Below are positions 17,075 through 25,740 of a stretch of DNA of 64,000 bases, in pieces. Source of the stretch: RGIG4608 sp045635885 (GTDB lineage: Bacteria; Bacillota; Clostridia; Oscillospirales; CAG-272). The stretch is from NCBI GenBank assembly GCA_045635885.1, contig JAZTWO010000076.1, positions 62,001 to 126,000 on the forward strand, read 5' to 3'. Numbering within the stretch: position 1 is the stretch's first letter; each line of letters starts with the position of its first letter. Made by a program: the position numbers and the translations under genes. The notes beneath the pieces are model-generated. The model saw only the letters and a program-made list of their open reading frames with translations, did no database searches and was not told the DNA's origin.

Positions 17075-18373
17075 TTATTTTTTAAGTTTTTTCGATTTAT
17101 TTTTTCTTTTGCGCTTCTTTTTTCTAAATTTATTCTTTTTGCGGTATCGTGTCCAGATAACGCAGAATAAAATTGATGCCAAAATCATCACAAACCATAT
17201 GCTAAGAATAAAGCTTTTCATAAGGTCCATAACGTATAAAAATCCGTTGCGTTCAACTGTATCTTTAATAAAAAGATTTACGGTTTCTAGCACCACTCCA
17301 TTGTGCGAAACTGTCATTGTCCCAACAATGTCGCCAGGTCTTAAGGGAGCTTTTAATTCATTGCCCAAAATTTGGACGTCATAAGTAAGATCTTTTTCTA
17401 TATCAACGATATTTTCAAGAAACAGTTCAATATTTTCGCTTAAATATACGTCAATATTTTTACTTGAAATTGAGTATTTAACCGGTAATGAAGCAACAAT
17501 TGTATTCTTGGTTTTAACCAAAGTTAAACTGTAATTTTCTTTTGCAAAAGAGATAAGTTTTTTGCTAAATTCTTCAGCGCAGTTTGAGGTATTATCGGAA
17601 TCGTCTGAATTTGCATTCATAACAATGGCAATTAGCGTGCTTGCATTTGTTTGATAATATAGGATGCAACAATCACCAAGATTGCTTGAACCTGTGTTGA
17701 AATTTGAAATTCCACTATAGTCCGAAAGCAGAGAAGAACGGTTGTGAATTGTAGCATATCTGCAAGTGGAAATTTCAGAAAGTTTATATGTTTTGGTGCT
17801 GCAAATTTCAACGAATAATTCGTTTTGTACCATATATTTTGCCAAAATTCCAAGATCCGAAACGGTAGTTTTAGCCGCATCAGTTTCCATTCCTGTAACA
17901 TTAGCATAGTGGGTTGAAAGCATGGAAAGTTCGGTTGCTTTTTGGTTCATCAAAGCAACAAATTCATACAATGTTGGGGTAATTGTATATGCTAAAGCAA
18001 CGGTGGCATCATTATATCCCCCGCAGAGCATTGCATAAATCAAATCCTTAACAGTTAACTTGTCGCCAACCTTCAATTCCATATTTCTACCCGACGTATT
18101 TTGCAACACCTTGCTTGTTATTTCAACTTCGGTTTCAATGTCAATGCCTGACTCTAAAACAATACAAGCCGTCATAATTTTAGTGGTGGAAGACGGAGAA
18201 ATAATTACATCACAATTGCTTTGTGCCATTGTGGTGTTGTTTTTCAAGTCGAAGAGGAGATAGGCATCAACATTTGTACCTTCAATATCTATATCAGATG
18301 CGTTTGAGTATAAAGAAAAAAGTGAGAACAAAATTGACGCAATCAAAAATAAAACGATTATTTTCTTATGCAT
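17075..18373 (-). CDS. D-alanyl-D-alanine carboxypeptidase homologue with degraded active-site motifs
   Basis: A 432-residue PBP5/DacF-like protein: signal-like hydrophobic segment, S11 peptidase domain, a beta-rich C-terminal region, then a membrane helix near the end and a strongly basic tail (Lys/Arg-rich, KKNKFRKKKRKRKNK). Family members trim the terminal D-Ala of peptidoglycan stem peptides. The SxxK motif is intact (SSTTKIMTA), but the SxN position reads GYN in GGYNDATVALA and the KTG box reads NTG (FNTGSSNLGD). The homologue at 44.3 kb has SAN and KTG. The start at 18373 has GAGGTGAG; 30 upstream in-frame residues lack a site. It lies 16 bp after ribF. It may be inactive or altered in function. 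Confidence 0.85.
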   Translation of the reverse strand: MHKKIIVLFLIASILFSLFSLYSNASDIDIEGTNVDAYLLFDLKNNTTMAQSNCDVIISPSSTTKIMTACIVLESGIDIETEVEITSKVLQNTSGRNMELKVGDKLTVKDLIYAMLCGGYNDATVALAYTITPTLYEFVALMNQKATELSMLSTHYANVTGMETDAAKTTVSDLGILAKYMVQNELFVEICSTKTYKLSEISTCRYATIHNRSSLLSDYSGISNFNTGSSNLGDCCILYYQTNASTLIAIVMNANSDDSDNTSNCAEEFSKKLISFAKENYSLTLVKTKNTIVASLPVKYSISSKNIDVYLSENIELFLENIVDIEKDLTYDVQILGNELKAPLRPGDIVGTMTVSHNGVVLETVNLFIKDTVERNGFLYVMDLMKSFILSIWFVMILASILFCVIWTRYRKKNKFRKKKRKRKNKSKKLKK

Positions 18374-18389
18374 AGTTCTCACCTCTTTT

Positions 18390-19313
18390 TTATTTGTTAA
18401 AATAGCTTTCTGTTGCAGAAATGTCTTTTTGTATCTGCTCTTTAAGAGAATCAATCGAATCAAATTTCATCTCGTCACGAATGCGATGAATAAATTCGAT
18501 TCTAACTTTTTTGTCATAGCAATCACTGTTAAAATCGATGATATATGTTTCAATATTTTTGTGACCGTCGTCATCAACCGTTGGTCTAACACCAACGTTG
18601 GTTACACCATAAAATTTTTTACCGTCAACTGTACACAAAGTGGAATAAATTCCGTTTTTAAGAATGAATTGCTTACCTTGAATATTTTGATTTATTGTGG
18701 GAATGCCAAGTGTTCTGCCAAGTGCTTTTCCGTGAATCACAGTTTCGTAAATAGAGTATGGTTCTTTAAGCAGGGAATTGGCTTTTTCAATGTTTCCTTC
18801 TGCCAAAAGTGTTCTGATATAGGTTGATGAAATAACAGTTGAACCGTCAACTGACATAAGAGGAACAATAGTGGCATGGTTATTCATAAGTTGTTTTAAA
18901 TAGGCACTGTCGCCAGCAGCTTTTGCTCCAAAACGGAAATTTTCACCGCACACTGCATGAATACATTTGCATTGATTTTGTAAAACATCAATTACAAAGT
19001 TTTCAGGGCTAAGCGATTTCATTTCATCGAAATCTGCAATTATTGCATAGTCAAGACCTAAATTTGCAAACACGTTAAGCTTTTCATCAATTGTGTAGAT
19101 TTCTCGTGTGCCCTTGTAAAAATTTGAGTCGAAAAACCATGCTCCGCCAACAACGTTGGGATGGATAGTTTTTAGCTCGTCAATTTTGTTAAGAACCGAA
19201 TCAACAAGTTGACGGTGTCCTAAATGAACACCGTCAAAATTTCCTATACACAAAACGGTAGGGGATAAGATTACACTTGTTTCGGCTTTTGTTTTTAAGT
19301 CGATAAATTTCAT
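18390..19313 (-). CDS. ribF: Bifunctional riboflavin kinase / FAD synthetase
   Basis: Makes FMN from riboflavin and FAD from FMN. The 307-residue protein has an N-terminal nucleotidyltransferase domain (CIGNFDGVHLGHRQLV near residue 25, GENFRFG, SSTYIRTLL) and a C-terminal kinase domain (GKALGRTLGIPTINQ, TNVGVRPTV, ETYIIDF). The ATG at 19313 lies one base after the ireB stop, indicating coupling. A longer in-frame start at 19391 would run inside ireB and is unlikely. Confidence 0.95.
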   Translation of the reverse strand: MKFIDLKTKAETSVILSPTVLCIGNFDGVHLGHRQLVDSVLNKIDELKTIHPNVVGGAWFFDSNFYKGTREIYTIDEKLNVFANLGLDYAIIADFDEMKSLSPENFVIDVLQNQCKCIHAVCGENFRFGAKAAGDSAYLKQLMNNHATIVPLMSVDGSTVISSTYIRTLLAEGNIEKANSLLKEPYSIYETVIHGKALGRTLGIPTINQNIQGKQFILKNGIYSTLCTVDGKKFYGVTNVGVRPTVDDDGHKNIETYIIDFNSDCYDKKVRIEFIHRIRDEMKFDSIDSLKEQIQKDISATESYFNK

Positions 19314-19314
19314 A

Positions 19315-19569
19315 TTAAAGTCCAAGATAATCCTTAAGCAATGTTGCAAGCAACTCATCACGGTCAAGCTTTCTGATAAGTGCGCGAGCATTGTTGTGGT
19401 TAGTGATATAAGTGGGGTCCTCAGAAATGATATATCCTACAATTTGGTTGATGGGATTATAACCTCTTTCGCTTAAAGCATTGTAAATTTCCTGAAGAAT
19501 TCTTCTTGTTTCATCTTCTCGCTCGCTTGGTACGCGGAACATCTGTGTTTCACAATCTCTTCTTTGCAT
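19315..19569 (-). CDS. IreB-family regulatory phosphoprotein
   Basis: An 84-residue protein of the IreB (DUF965) family. In Enterococcus faecalis IreB is phosphorylated by the Ser/Thr kinase IreK and influences cephalosporin tolerance. The conserved core GYNPINQIVGYIISEDPTYI and NARALIRKLDRDELL is present; the N-terminal FRVPSERED part differs from the usual short acidic start. The ATG at 19569 is preceded by AAGGAG. First gene of an operon with ribF and the carboxypeptidase homologue, divergent from nusB. Confidence 0.92.
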   Translation of the reverse strand: MQRRDCETQMFRVPSEREDETRRILQEIYNALSERGYNPINQIVGYIISEDPTYITNHNNARALIRKLDRDELLATLLKDYLGL

Positions 19570-19609
19570 ATTTGAACTCCTTTTCTTTAAAGAAATGATA
19601 TACAAAGTT

Positions 19610-19638
19610 ATTATATAATATTTTTTTGAATTTTTCAA
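19610..19638 (-). promoter_or_regulatory. Promoter for ireB-ribF operon
   Basis: On the minus strand TTGAAA (19638-19633) and TATAAT (19615-19610), spacer 17 bp. Confidence 0.75.
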
Positions 19639-19739
19639 TAGAATTAGCACATTTTTTTGAAAAAATATCTCGAAAAAATTGCGAATTGCATATTTTTTCA
19701 AAATATTCATTATTTTTTGCATAAAAATGAGCATAGTTA

Positions 19740-19768
19740 TTGACTTTTTTTTGCTTATGTATTATAAT
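19740..19768 (+). promoter_or_regulatory. Promoter for nusB operon
   Basis: TTGACT (19740-19745) and TATAAT (19763-19768) with 17 bp between, 43 bp before the nusB start. Confidence 0.8.
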
Positions 19769-19811
19769 AATACAGTTAAATACTAAAAAATTATAAAAGG
19801 AATTTATAATT

Positions 19812-20231
19812 ATGACAAGAAAAGAACAAAGAGAAGCGGTTTTTGAATTGCTTTTTGAAAGAGAATTTCGCCTTGAAGAAAGCGCAGATGAAATTTTTGC
19901 ACTTTCAACAGAAAATCGTGACATTGATGCAGTTAAAGAAAAGTATATCAAAAACACCTATTTTGGTGTGGTTGAACACCAGAATGAAATTGATGAACTT
20001 ATTACCGAAGCATCTAATGGTTGGAAGGTTTCAAGACTTTCTAAAACAACTCGCTCTGCAATACGCCTTTGTGTTTACGAAATGATGTATTGTAAGGACA
20101 TTCCTCACACAGTTTCAATTAACGAGGCACTTGAGCTTGTTAAAAAATACGATGACCTTAAGTCACGTTCATTCACAAACGGTGTGTTGAATAATATCAA
20201 AAATAAGCTTGAAGCAAATAATGAACAGTAA
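19812..20231 (+). CDS. nusB: Transcription antitermination factor NusB
   Basis: NusB binds boxA RNA with S10 (NusE) and promotes antitermination and processing of rRNA transcripts. The 139-residue all-helical protein starts MTRKEQREAVFELLFEREF and ends with the family signature IPHTVSINEALELVKKYDD-x-KS-x-FTNGVLNNI. It is first in a long operon reaching argS and overlaps the next gene by 11 bp. Confidence 0.95.
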   Translation: MTRKEQREAVFELLFEREFRLEESADEIFALSTENRDIDAVKEKYIKNTYFGVVEHQNEIDELITEASNGWKVSRLSKTTRSAIRLCVYEMMYCKDIPHTVSINEALELVKKYDDLKSRSFTNGVLNNIKNKLEANNEQ

Positions 20232-21168
20232 AAAAATATACCTTGGCATTGATACAAGCAATTATACAACGTCGGTTGCCGCTTGCAACGAGCAAGGGGA
20301 AGTTATTGCCAATATCAAAAAATTGCTGGAAGTTAAAGAGGGCGAAAGAGGACTTCGTCAAAGTGATGCTGTGTTTGCTCACATCAAGAATTTTCCGGAA
20401 ATTTCTAAGCAAGTTCAAAATGAGCTTGCAGGATATGAAATTTCGGGTGTTGGTGTGTCAATTTCCCCTCGTGATGTGTCGGGGTCTTATATGCCATGCT
20501 TTCTTACAGGAATAGCAGTTGCCGAAATGATTGCGGCTACACATGGTGCGCCCGTTAGATACTTTTCACATCAGGCAGGACATATTATGGCTGCATTGTA
20601 TTCAAGTGGCTCACTCGAACAGTTGATTTCGGGCCAATTTGTTGCTTTTCATGTGTCTGGTGGTACTACTGAAGCTCTTTACGTTACGCCAAATGGTCAT
20701 TCGTTTGACGTTGAGATTTTGTTTGATACTGCCGATATAAGTGCGGGTCAGGCAATTGATAGAGCCGGCGTAATGATGGGAATGAAATTTCCATGCGGTA
20801 AAGAAATGGAAGCTTTGGCGAAAGAGAATTGTGTCAAATTGTCAAAACCAAGAATATGCGTAAATGATACTCAATGCAATTTGTCGGGGCTTGAAAATAT
20901 AGCTAAAAAGTTGTATGAGGAAAGTGGCGATAAGGCATATGTTAGTGCATATGTTTTGAATTTTGTTGCAGAAACTTTGGTTTCTATCACAAAGCGAATA
21001 AGAGAAAAGCATTCCGACTTGCCAATTATTTATGCCGGTGGAGTTATGAGCAATATGTTCTTGAAAAATAAACTTTCTCAATTTGAAAATACTTATTTTT
21101 CTGAGCCCGCTTTTTCTGCCGACAATGCCGCAGGTATTGCACTTTTAACAAGAAATTCTAATAAATAA
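20221..21168 (+). CDS. TsaD/Kae1-like protein (Gcp paralogue)
   Basis: A 315-residue ASKHA-fold protein related to TsaD, which makes the N6-threonylcarbamoyl group of tRNA. It has the N-terminal phosphate loop YLGIDTSNYTTSVA and the metal motif HQAGH (HxxxH), followed by a FHVSGGTTE block and YAGGVMSNM. Canonical TsaD starts GIETSCDETA and is about 340 residues; this shorter DTSNYTTS form is a separate clostridial branch of unknown role, often encoded next to nusB/xseA. I take the ATG at 20221, inside the end of nusB; a TTG at 20209 is possible. Confidence 0.8.
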   Translation: MNSKKIYLGIDTSNYTTSVAACNEQGEVIANIKKLLEVKEGERGLRQSDAVFAHIKNFPEISKQVQNELAGYEISGVGVSISPRDVSGSYMPCFLTGIAVAEMIAATHGAPVRYFSHQAGHIMAALYSSGSLEQLISGQFVAFHVSGGTTEALYVTPNGHSFDVEILFDTADISAGQAIDRAGVMMGMKFPCGKEMEALAKENCVKLSKPRICVNDTQCNLSGLENIAKKLYEESGDKAYVSAYVLNFVAETLVSITKRIREKHSDLPIIYAGGVMSNMFLKNKLSQFENTYFSEPAFSADNAAGIALLTRNSNK

Positions 21169-21186
21169 AACATATGGGAGGAAGGT

Positions 21187-22395
21187 ATGGAAAATTCAAG
21201 AATGATACTCAGCGTTACGCAAATCAACGAATATATCCGTGCCTTGCTTGCACAAGATGAAGTTTTGTCTATGATTACTGTAAGAGGAGAAATCTCAAAT
21301 CTTACAATTCATCGCTCAGGTCACATATATTTTACCCTTAAGGATGAAACAAGCGTTCTTAAGGCGGTTATGTTCCGTTCGAGCGCACAAAGAGTGAAAT
21401 TTGCACTTAAAGAGGGAATGAACGTAATTGTGTACGGCAGAATTTCATTATACACACCATCGGGGCAATATCAACTCTATGCAGAGGATATTCAACCCGA
21501 CGGAATTGGTGCGCTTTATATCGCCTATGAGCAGATAAAAGATCGCCTTGCTAAAGAAGGGCTTTTTGACCAAAGCAGAAAAAAGCCAATTCCCAAATTG
21601 CCATCAACCGTTGGCATAATTACTTCACCAACGGGAGCCGCAATTCACGATATGATAAACGTTATGGGAAGAAGATTTCCGCTAACCAAGCTTTTGCTTT
21701 ATCCTGCGCTTGTACAGGGGGATTCTGCATATCTTACCTTGATGGCAGGCATTGAATATTTCAATCGCACCAAGAGTGCTGACGTTATCATTATCGGACG
21801 TGGTGGTGGCTCAATGGAAGATCTTTGGGCGTTTAATAGTGTTGATCTTGCATATGCAGTTGCGGCATCTGAAATACCTGTGATTTCTGCCGTAGGTCAT
21901 GAAAGCGATTTTACTATTTGTGATTTCGTTGCAGATTTGCGTGCCCCAACACCCTCGGCTGCGGCAGAACTTGCCGTGCCTAACTTGTACAATGTTAAAA
22001 GGGATATAAATAACAATCTTTTAGACATTGAAAAGTCATTGAATATAAAAATTGATAATTACAGAAAGCATTTGAACGTGCTTGCATCATCACGAGTTTT
22101 AACTTCAAAAGAAAGTTTGCTTGATGAGTATAAAATGAAACTCAATATAGTCTCAGATAAACTTGATTATAATATGCAGGCGTTGTATAAGGAAAAGGCG
22201 CATACTTTGGGGCTTTTATGTGCAAAGCTTAATACAATAAGTCCGCTTAATACATTAACCCGTGGTTATGCAATAGTTCAAAATAGTGATAATAATGCAA
22301 TCACTTCAGTTAAAGATATAAAGGTCAATGATCGAATTGCCGTCACCTTGTCAGACGGTAAATTTAGCGCATTGATTGATGATGTTGATATTTAA
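21187..22395 (+). CDS. xseA: Exodeoxyribonuclease VII large subunit
   Basis: Catalytic large subunit of exonuclease VII, which degrades single-stranded DNA to oligonucleotides in both directions. The 402-residue protein has an N-terminal OB-fold (VRGEISNLTIHRSGHIYFTLKDE), the catalytic region with TSPTGAAIHD, IIGRGGGSMEDLWAFN, AVGHESDFTICDFVADLRAPTPSAAAE, and a C-terminal helical region. A GGGAGGAAGG site precedes the ATG. xseB follows. Confidence 0.96.
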   Translation: MENSRMILSVTQINEYIRALLAQDEVLSMITVRGEISNLTIHRSGHIYFTLKDETSVLKAVMFRSSAQRVKFALKEGMNVIVYGRISLYTPSGQYQLYAEDIQPDGIGALYIAYEQIKDRLAKEGLFDQSRKKPIPKLPSTVGIITSPTGAAIHDMINVMGRRFPLTKLLLYPALVQGDSAYLTLMAGIEYFNRTKSADVIIIGRGGGSMEDLWAFNSVDLAYAVAASEIPVISAVGHESDFTICDFVADLRAPTPSAAAELAVPNLYNVKRDINNNLLDIEKSLNIKIDNYRKHLNVLASSRVLTSKESLLDEYKMKLNIVSDKLDYNMQALYKEKAHTLGLLCAKLNTISPLNTLTRGYAIVQNSDNNAITSVKDIKVNDRIAVTLSDGKFSALIDDVDI

Positions 22396-22408
22396 GGAGG
22401 AAAATCAA

Positions 22409-22642
22409 ATGGGTAAAAATGAAGTAATGTCTTTTGAGGCAGCTACTGCAAGACTTGAAGAAATTGTCAAGCTTCTTGAACGAGGTAATTCCTCTTTAGA
22501 TGAATCGCTCAAACTTTATGAAGAAGGTGTTTCTCTTGTTCGCTTTTGTAATGAGGCACTTGATAATGCGGAGAAGAGAATTAAAATTTTGGTTCCAACT
22601 TCAAACGGTGAAATGAGCGAAAAAGATTTTTTTGAGGATTAA
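22409..22642 (+). CDS. xseB: Exodeoxyribonuclease VII small subunit
   Basis: Small subunit of exonuclease VII, several copies of which bind each large subunit. The 77-residue protein carries the signature SFEAATARLEEIVKLLERGNSSLDESLKLYEEG. The AAGGAGG at 22394-22400 sits right after the xseA stop and sets the ATG at 22409; an in-frame ATG at 22376 is inside xseA. Confidence 0.95.
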   Translation: MGKNEVMSFEAATARLEEIVKLLERGNSSLDESLKLYEEGVSLVRFCNEALDNAEKRIKILVPTSNGEMSEKDFFED

Positions 22643-22645
22643 TAA

Positions 22646-23494
22646 ATGTTAGATATTCAAAATAAGCTTCTTTCCAACTCCGATATGATGGAGAATGAGC
22701 TTAAAAATTGTTTTGCGTTATCAAATGTGGACGTAAGTCCAATAATTGATGCACAAAGATATTCGATTCTTGGTGGTGGCAAAAGAATAAGAGCATTTTT
22801 GGTTTTGGAAATATGCAGATTGTTTTCTTCAGAAATTAAACCTGCAATTCCTTATGCCTGCGCAATTGAAATGGTTCATACCTCATCATTGATACACGAC
22901 GATATGCCTTGTATGGATGATGATGATATACGACGTGGTAAGCCCTCAACACATAAACAGTATGGTGAGGCATTGGCGTTGTTGGCGGGGGATGCTATGC
23001 TTTCAAAAGCATTTGAAACTGTGGCAACCAATCCCCATTTGTCAGATGCTGATAATATCAAAGCTACAAAAATTCTTGCTATCTCTACCGGAGATTGCGG
23101 AATGCTTGGCGGACAAACTATGGATATTGAAGCAAGCGAAAAAAAGCTCGACTTTGAAAAGCTTGTAAGACTTCATAAATTAAAAACAGGCAAGTTAATT
23201 TCTGCTTCTGCAAAGCTTGGTTGCATTGCTGCCGGTGTTTCTGAAAATGATGAAAGATATATTTGTGCAGTTAAATATGCAGAAAACGTTGGTTTTGCTT
23301 TCCAAATTTTAGACGATATTCTTGATTATGAAGAAGGAAAGAGAGAACTTAATTCATTCCTTTCTTTTATGAGTGTTGAAGAGGCAAGAAAATATGCTTC
23401 TGAACTTACAATATCGGGCATTGAAGCAATATCAAAATATGATAACGGCACACTTACAAAGCTTGCGGAATATTTAACTTTAAGAAAATATTGA
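22646..23494 (+). CDS. ispA: Polyprenyl synthase (farnesyl diphosphate synthase)
   Basis: Builds farnesyl (or geranyl) diphosphate from IPP and DMAPP, feeding undecaprenyl carrier and quinone synthesis. The 282-residue helical protein shows GGGKRIRAFLVLE, the first Asp-rich motif HDDMPCMDDDDIRRGKPSTH and the second QILDDILDYE. The two residues between the Asp of the first motif (D-D-M-P-C-M-D) are typical of bacterial FPP synthases. It lies between xseB and tlyA; dxs, which often follows here in Firmicutes, is absent. The region after QILDDILDYE is shorter than usual (EEGKRE-L). Confidence 0.92.
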   Translation: MLDIQNKLLSNSDMMENELKNCFALSNVDVSPIIDAQRYSILGGGKRIRAFLVLEICRLFSSEIKPAIPYACAIEMVHTSSLIHDDMPCMDDDDIRRGKPSTHKQYGEALALLAGDAMLSKAFETVATNPHLSDADNIKATKILAISTGDCGMLGGQTMDIEASEKKLDFEKLVRLHKLKTGKLISASAKLGCIAAGVSENDERYICAVKYAENVGFAFQILDDILDYEEGKRELNSFLSFMSVEEARKYASELTISGIEAISKYDNGTLTKLAEYLTLRKY

Positions 23495-23495
23495 T

Positions 23496-24281
23496 ATGAG
23501 AGCAGACGTTTATTTATTTGCTTCGGGAAATGCCAAAAGCCGCCAAAACGGTAAGGTGCTTATCGAGGCAGGAAATGTATTGATTGACGGTAAAAAAATA
23601 CTTAAACCGTCAGTTGAAATTGATGAAAATTCAGAACATATAGTTGAAATCATTAACAAGCCCAAATTCGTCAGTCGTGGCGGTGAAAAGCTTGATTTTG
23701 CACTTGAAAGTTTTGATATTGACGTGAATGGAAAAATCTGTATTGACGTTGGAGCATCAACGGGTGGATTTACAGACTGCCTGTTGCAAAGAGGAGCTTC
23801 ACAAATATATGCGGTAGATTCGGGACACAGTCAACTTGACTTAACTATTGAATCCGACAACCGAGTTGTATCAATTGAAAAATACAACGCCAAATTTATG
23901 TCTTCAAATGATTTCCCAGTGAAATTTGACATAGCGGTTATGGACGTTTCCTTCATTTCGCAAACCCTTATTCACGCAGGAATTTTTGATGTGCTTAAGG
24001 ATAACGGAATGTTGATTTCTCTTGTGAAGCCTCAGTTCGAATGTGGCAAAAATGCCCTTAATTCTCAAGGTGTGATAAAAAAGACCTCATACCATGAAGA
24101 AGCGATTTGCAGGGTTATTGACAATGCGTTCCTTGTTGGTTTTTCGCCTATCAATATAGTAAAATCACCCATTGAGGGTGGAAGCGGTAATGTTGAATTT
24201 TTGGTTTGCTTCAAGAAATCTACAACACCGCAAAATTATATAAAAGAAGATAAAATTAAATCAATTACAAGAAAAAAATAA
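23496..24281 (+). CDS. tlyA: TlyA-family rRNA methyltransferase
   Basis: A 261-residue protein with an N-terminal S4 RNA-binding domain (about 1-60) and an FtsJ-like SAM-dependent methyltransferase domain (CIDVGASTGGFTDCLLQRGA, IAVMDVSFISQTLI, SLVKPQFE). TlyA 2'-O-methylates rRNA of one or both subunits and can affect capreomycin sensitivity. It begins 1 bp after the ispA stop. Confidence 0.92.
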   Translation: MRADVYLFASGNAKSRQNGKVLIEAGNVLIDGKKILKPSVEIDENSEHIVEIINKPKFVSRGGEKLDFALESFDIDVNGKICIDVGASTGGFTDCLLQRGASQIYAVDSGHSQLDLTIESDNRVVSIEKYNAKFMSSNDFPVKFDIAVMDVSFISQTLIHAGIFDVLKDNGMLISLVKPQFECGKNALNSQGVIKKTSYHEEAICRVIDNAFLVGFSPINIVKSPIEGGSGNVEFLVCFKKSTTPQNYIKEDKIKSITRKK

Positions 24282-24289
24282 ATTACTTA

Positions 24290-24334
24290 TTCTGCATAAA
24301 CGTAAACAGTATTTCTCCCCGGCGGTATGCAGAA
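24290..24334 (+). repeat. Inverted repeat between tlyA and nadK
   Basis: TTCTGCATA (24290-24298) and its exact complement TATGCAGAA (24326-24334) enclose 27 nt and end just before the nadK ribosome-binding site. There is no T tract, so it is not a normal terminator. Its function is unknown. Confidence 0.5.
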
Positions 24335-24349
24335 ATTGGAAGGAAAAAT

Positions 24350-25225
24350 ATGAAAAAAATTGCTATTGTAACTAACTTTAACATTTCAGATAAAGCCAAT
24401 GCGGCTATGAAGGTTACTAATTATCTGCTCAAATTCGGATGTAAAATTCTTGTATCACAGTATAGCAAGGATAGAGTTCTTGCTTTGAAAAATTATAGAG
24501 GAAATGTTTACTTTTTGCCCGTGGAAAAATTGTATGACGAGGCAGACTTGGTAATCGCTCTTGGTGGTGATGGTACAATACTTGATTGTGCTAAAAAAAT
24601 GGCTAAAAGAGGCAAACCTATACTTGGTATAAATCTTGGACATCTTGGCTATATGGCAGAACTTGAAATGGACGAACTTGCAGCACTTTCAAAGGTTATT
24701 GACGGTGATTATACCATTGATGAACGTGCTATGATGGATGTTCAGGTTATTAATAAAGATGGGGTTGTTAAATATAGATCAAGCGCTTTGAATGATGCTG
24801 TTATTTGTAATGGTTCAGTTGCCAAGATTATCAACTTGGAGCTTTATGCATCAGATAGTCTTGTAACATCATACAGGGCAGACGGTCTAATTGTTTCAAC
24901 ACCAACCGGCTCAACTGCTTATGCTATGAGTGCGGGCGGCTCAATTGCAGACCCCAAGGTTAAATGTAAATTGGTTACACCAATCTGCCCACATTCTTTT
25001 ATTGCAAGGCAGCTTATCTTTTCTGATGAAACCAATTTAAAAATTAAAAATGTATCTGTTAGAGAAAAGTCCCTTATGTTAACAATTGACGGCAAAACAA
25101 ATTGTGAGCTTTTTAGAGATGATGTTGTTAGTATTACAAATTCAGAGCAAACAGTTAAGCTTGTTCGTCTCAAGGACTGCTCATTTTATGACATTTTAAG
25201 TCAAAAGATGAAAAACAATTACTAA
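24350..25225 (+). CDS. nadK: NAD kinase
   Basis: Phosphorylates NAD to NADP. The 291-residue protein has the GGDG motif (ALGGDGTILDCAKKM near residue 68), NLGHLGYMAELE, the NE/D-type block ALNDAVICNG and TPTGSTAYAMSAGG. GGAAGGA precedes the ATG. Position between tlyA and argR is the usual Firmicutes arrangement. Confidence 0.95.
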   Translation: MKKIAIVTNFNISDKANAAMKVTNYLLKFGCKILVSQYSKDRVLALKNYRGNVYFLPVEKLYDEADLVIALGGDGTILDCAKKMAKRGKPILGINLGHLGYMAELEMDELAALSKVIDGDYTIDERAMMDVQVINKDGVVKYRSSALNDAVICNGSVAKIINLELYASDSLVTSYRADGLIVSTPTGSTAYAMSAGGSIADPKVKCKLVTPICPHSFIARQLIFSDETNLKIKNVSVREKSLMLTIDGKTNCELFRDDVVSITNSEQTVKLVRLKDCSFYDILSQKMKNNY

Positions 25226-25242
25226 ATATCAGGAGAATTGAT

Positions 25243-25707
25243 ATGAAAAAAGAACGTCAGAAAAAAATAAGAGAATTAGTTGAAAATAATAAAATTGATA
25301 CACAGGACGAGCTTATAAAAAGACTTAAGGAATGTGGCTTTTCAGCTACTCAGGCAACAATGTCACGTGATATTAAAGAGTTGAAATTAAGTAAGGTTTC
25401 AGACGGTGTTAATGGTTATTATTATGTTCTACCCAACTCTGTGGGAGAGAATGATTTGAGCAAGCTTAAAGCATCGCTTACTCACCTTATCACTTCTGTA
25501 AATTGTGCCCAAAACATAATAGTTATCAAAACACTTCCCGGAATGGCACAGGCGGTCGCAACTGCAATTGACAATATCAAATCCGACGATATTCTTGGCT
25601 GCGTTGCAGGTGACGATACAATTTTTATTGTTATTGTTGATAATGACGTGGCACAAAGTCTTGTTACCAGAATTCAAACAATGATGGCAGAATCTAAAAT
25701 TCATTAA
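25243..25707 (+). CDS. argR: Arginine repressor
   Basis: A 154-residue ArgR/AhrC regulator that senses arginine and controls its synthesis and breakdown. The N-terminal winged helix is clear (QDELIKRLKECGFSATQATMSRDIKELKLSKV), as is the C-terminal arginine-binding hexamerisation domain (VIKTLPGMAQAVATAID and ILGCVAGDDTIFIV). It follows nadK in the conserved order; recN, which usually comes next, is replaced by argS. Confidence 0.95.
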   Translation: MKKERQKKIRELVENNKIDTQDELIKRLKECGFSATQATMSRDIKELKLSKVSDGVNGYYYVLPNSVGENDLSKLKASLTHLITSVNCAQNIIVIKTLPGMAQAVATAIDNIKSDDILGCVAGDDTIFIVIVDNDVAQSLVTRIQTMMAESKIH

Positions 25708-25740
25708 ATAAATTCAACAAAGATAAAGAAAGGTACAATT

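Noticed and set aside
17075..18463. Frameshift or pseudogene in the first carboxypeptidase homologue
   Set aside because: The reading frame is complete with signal segment, domain and tail; only catalytic motifs differ.
24290..24334. Inverted repeat as an ARG box or terminator before nadK-argR
   Set aside because: The arms do not match the ARG-box consensus well and no T tract follows; listed only as a repeat.
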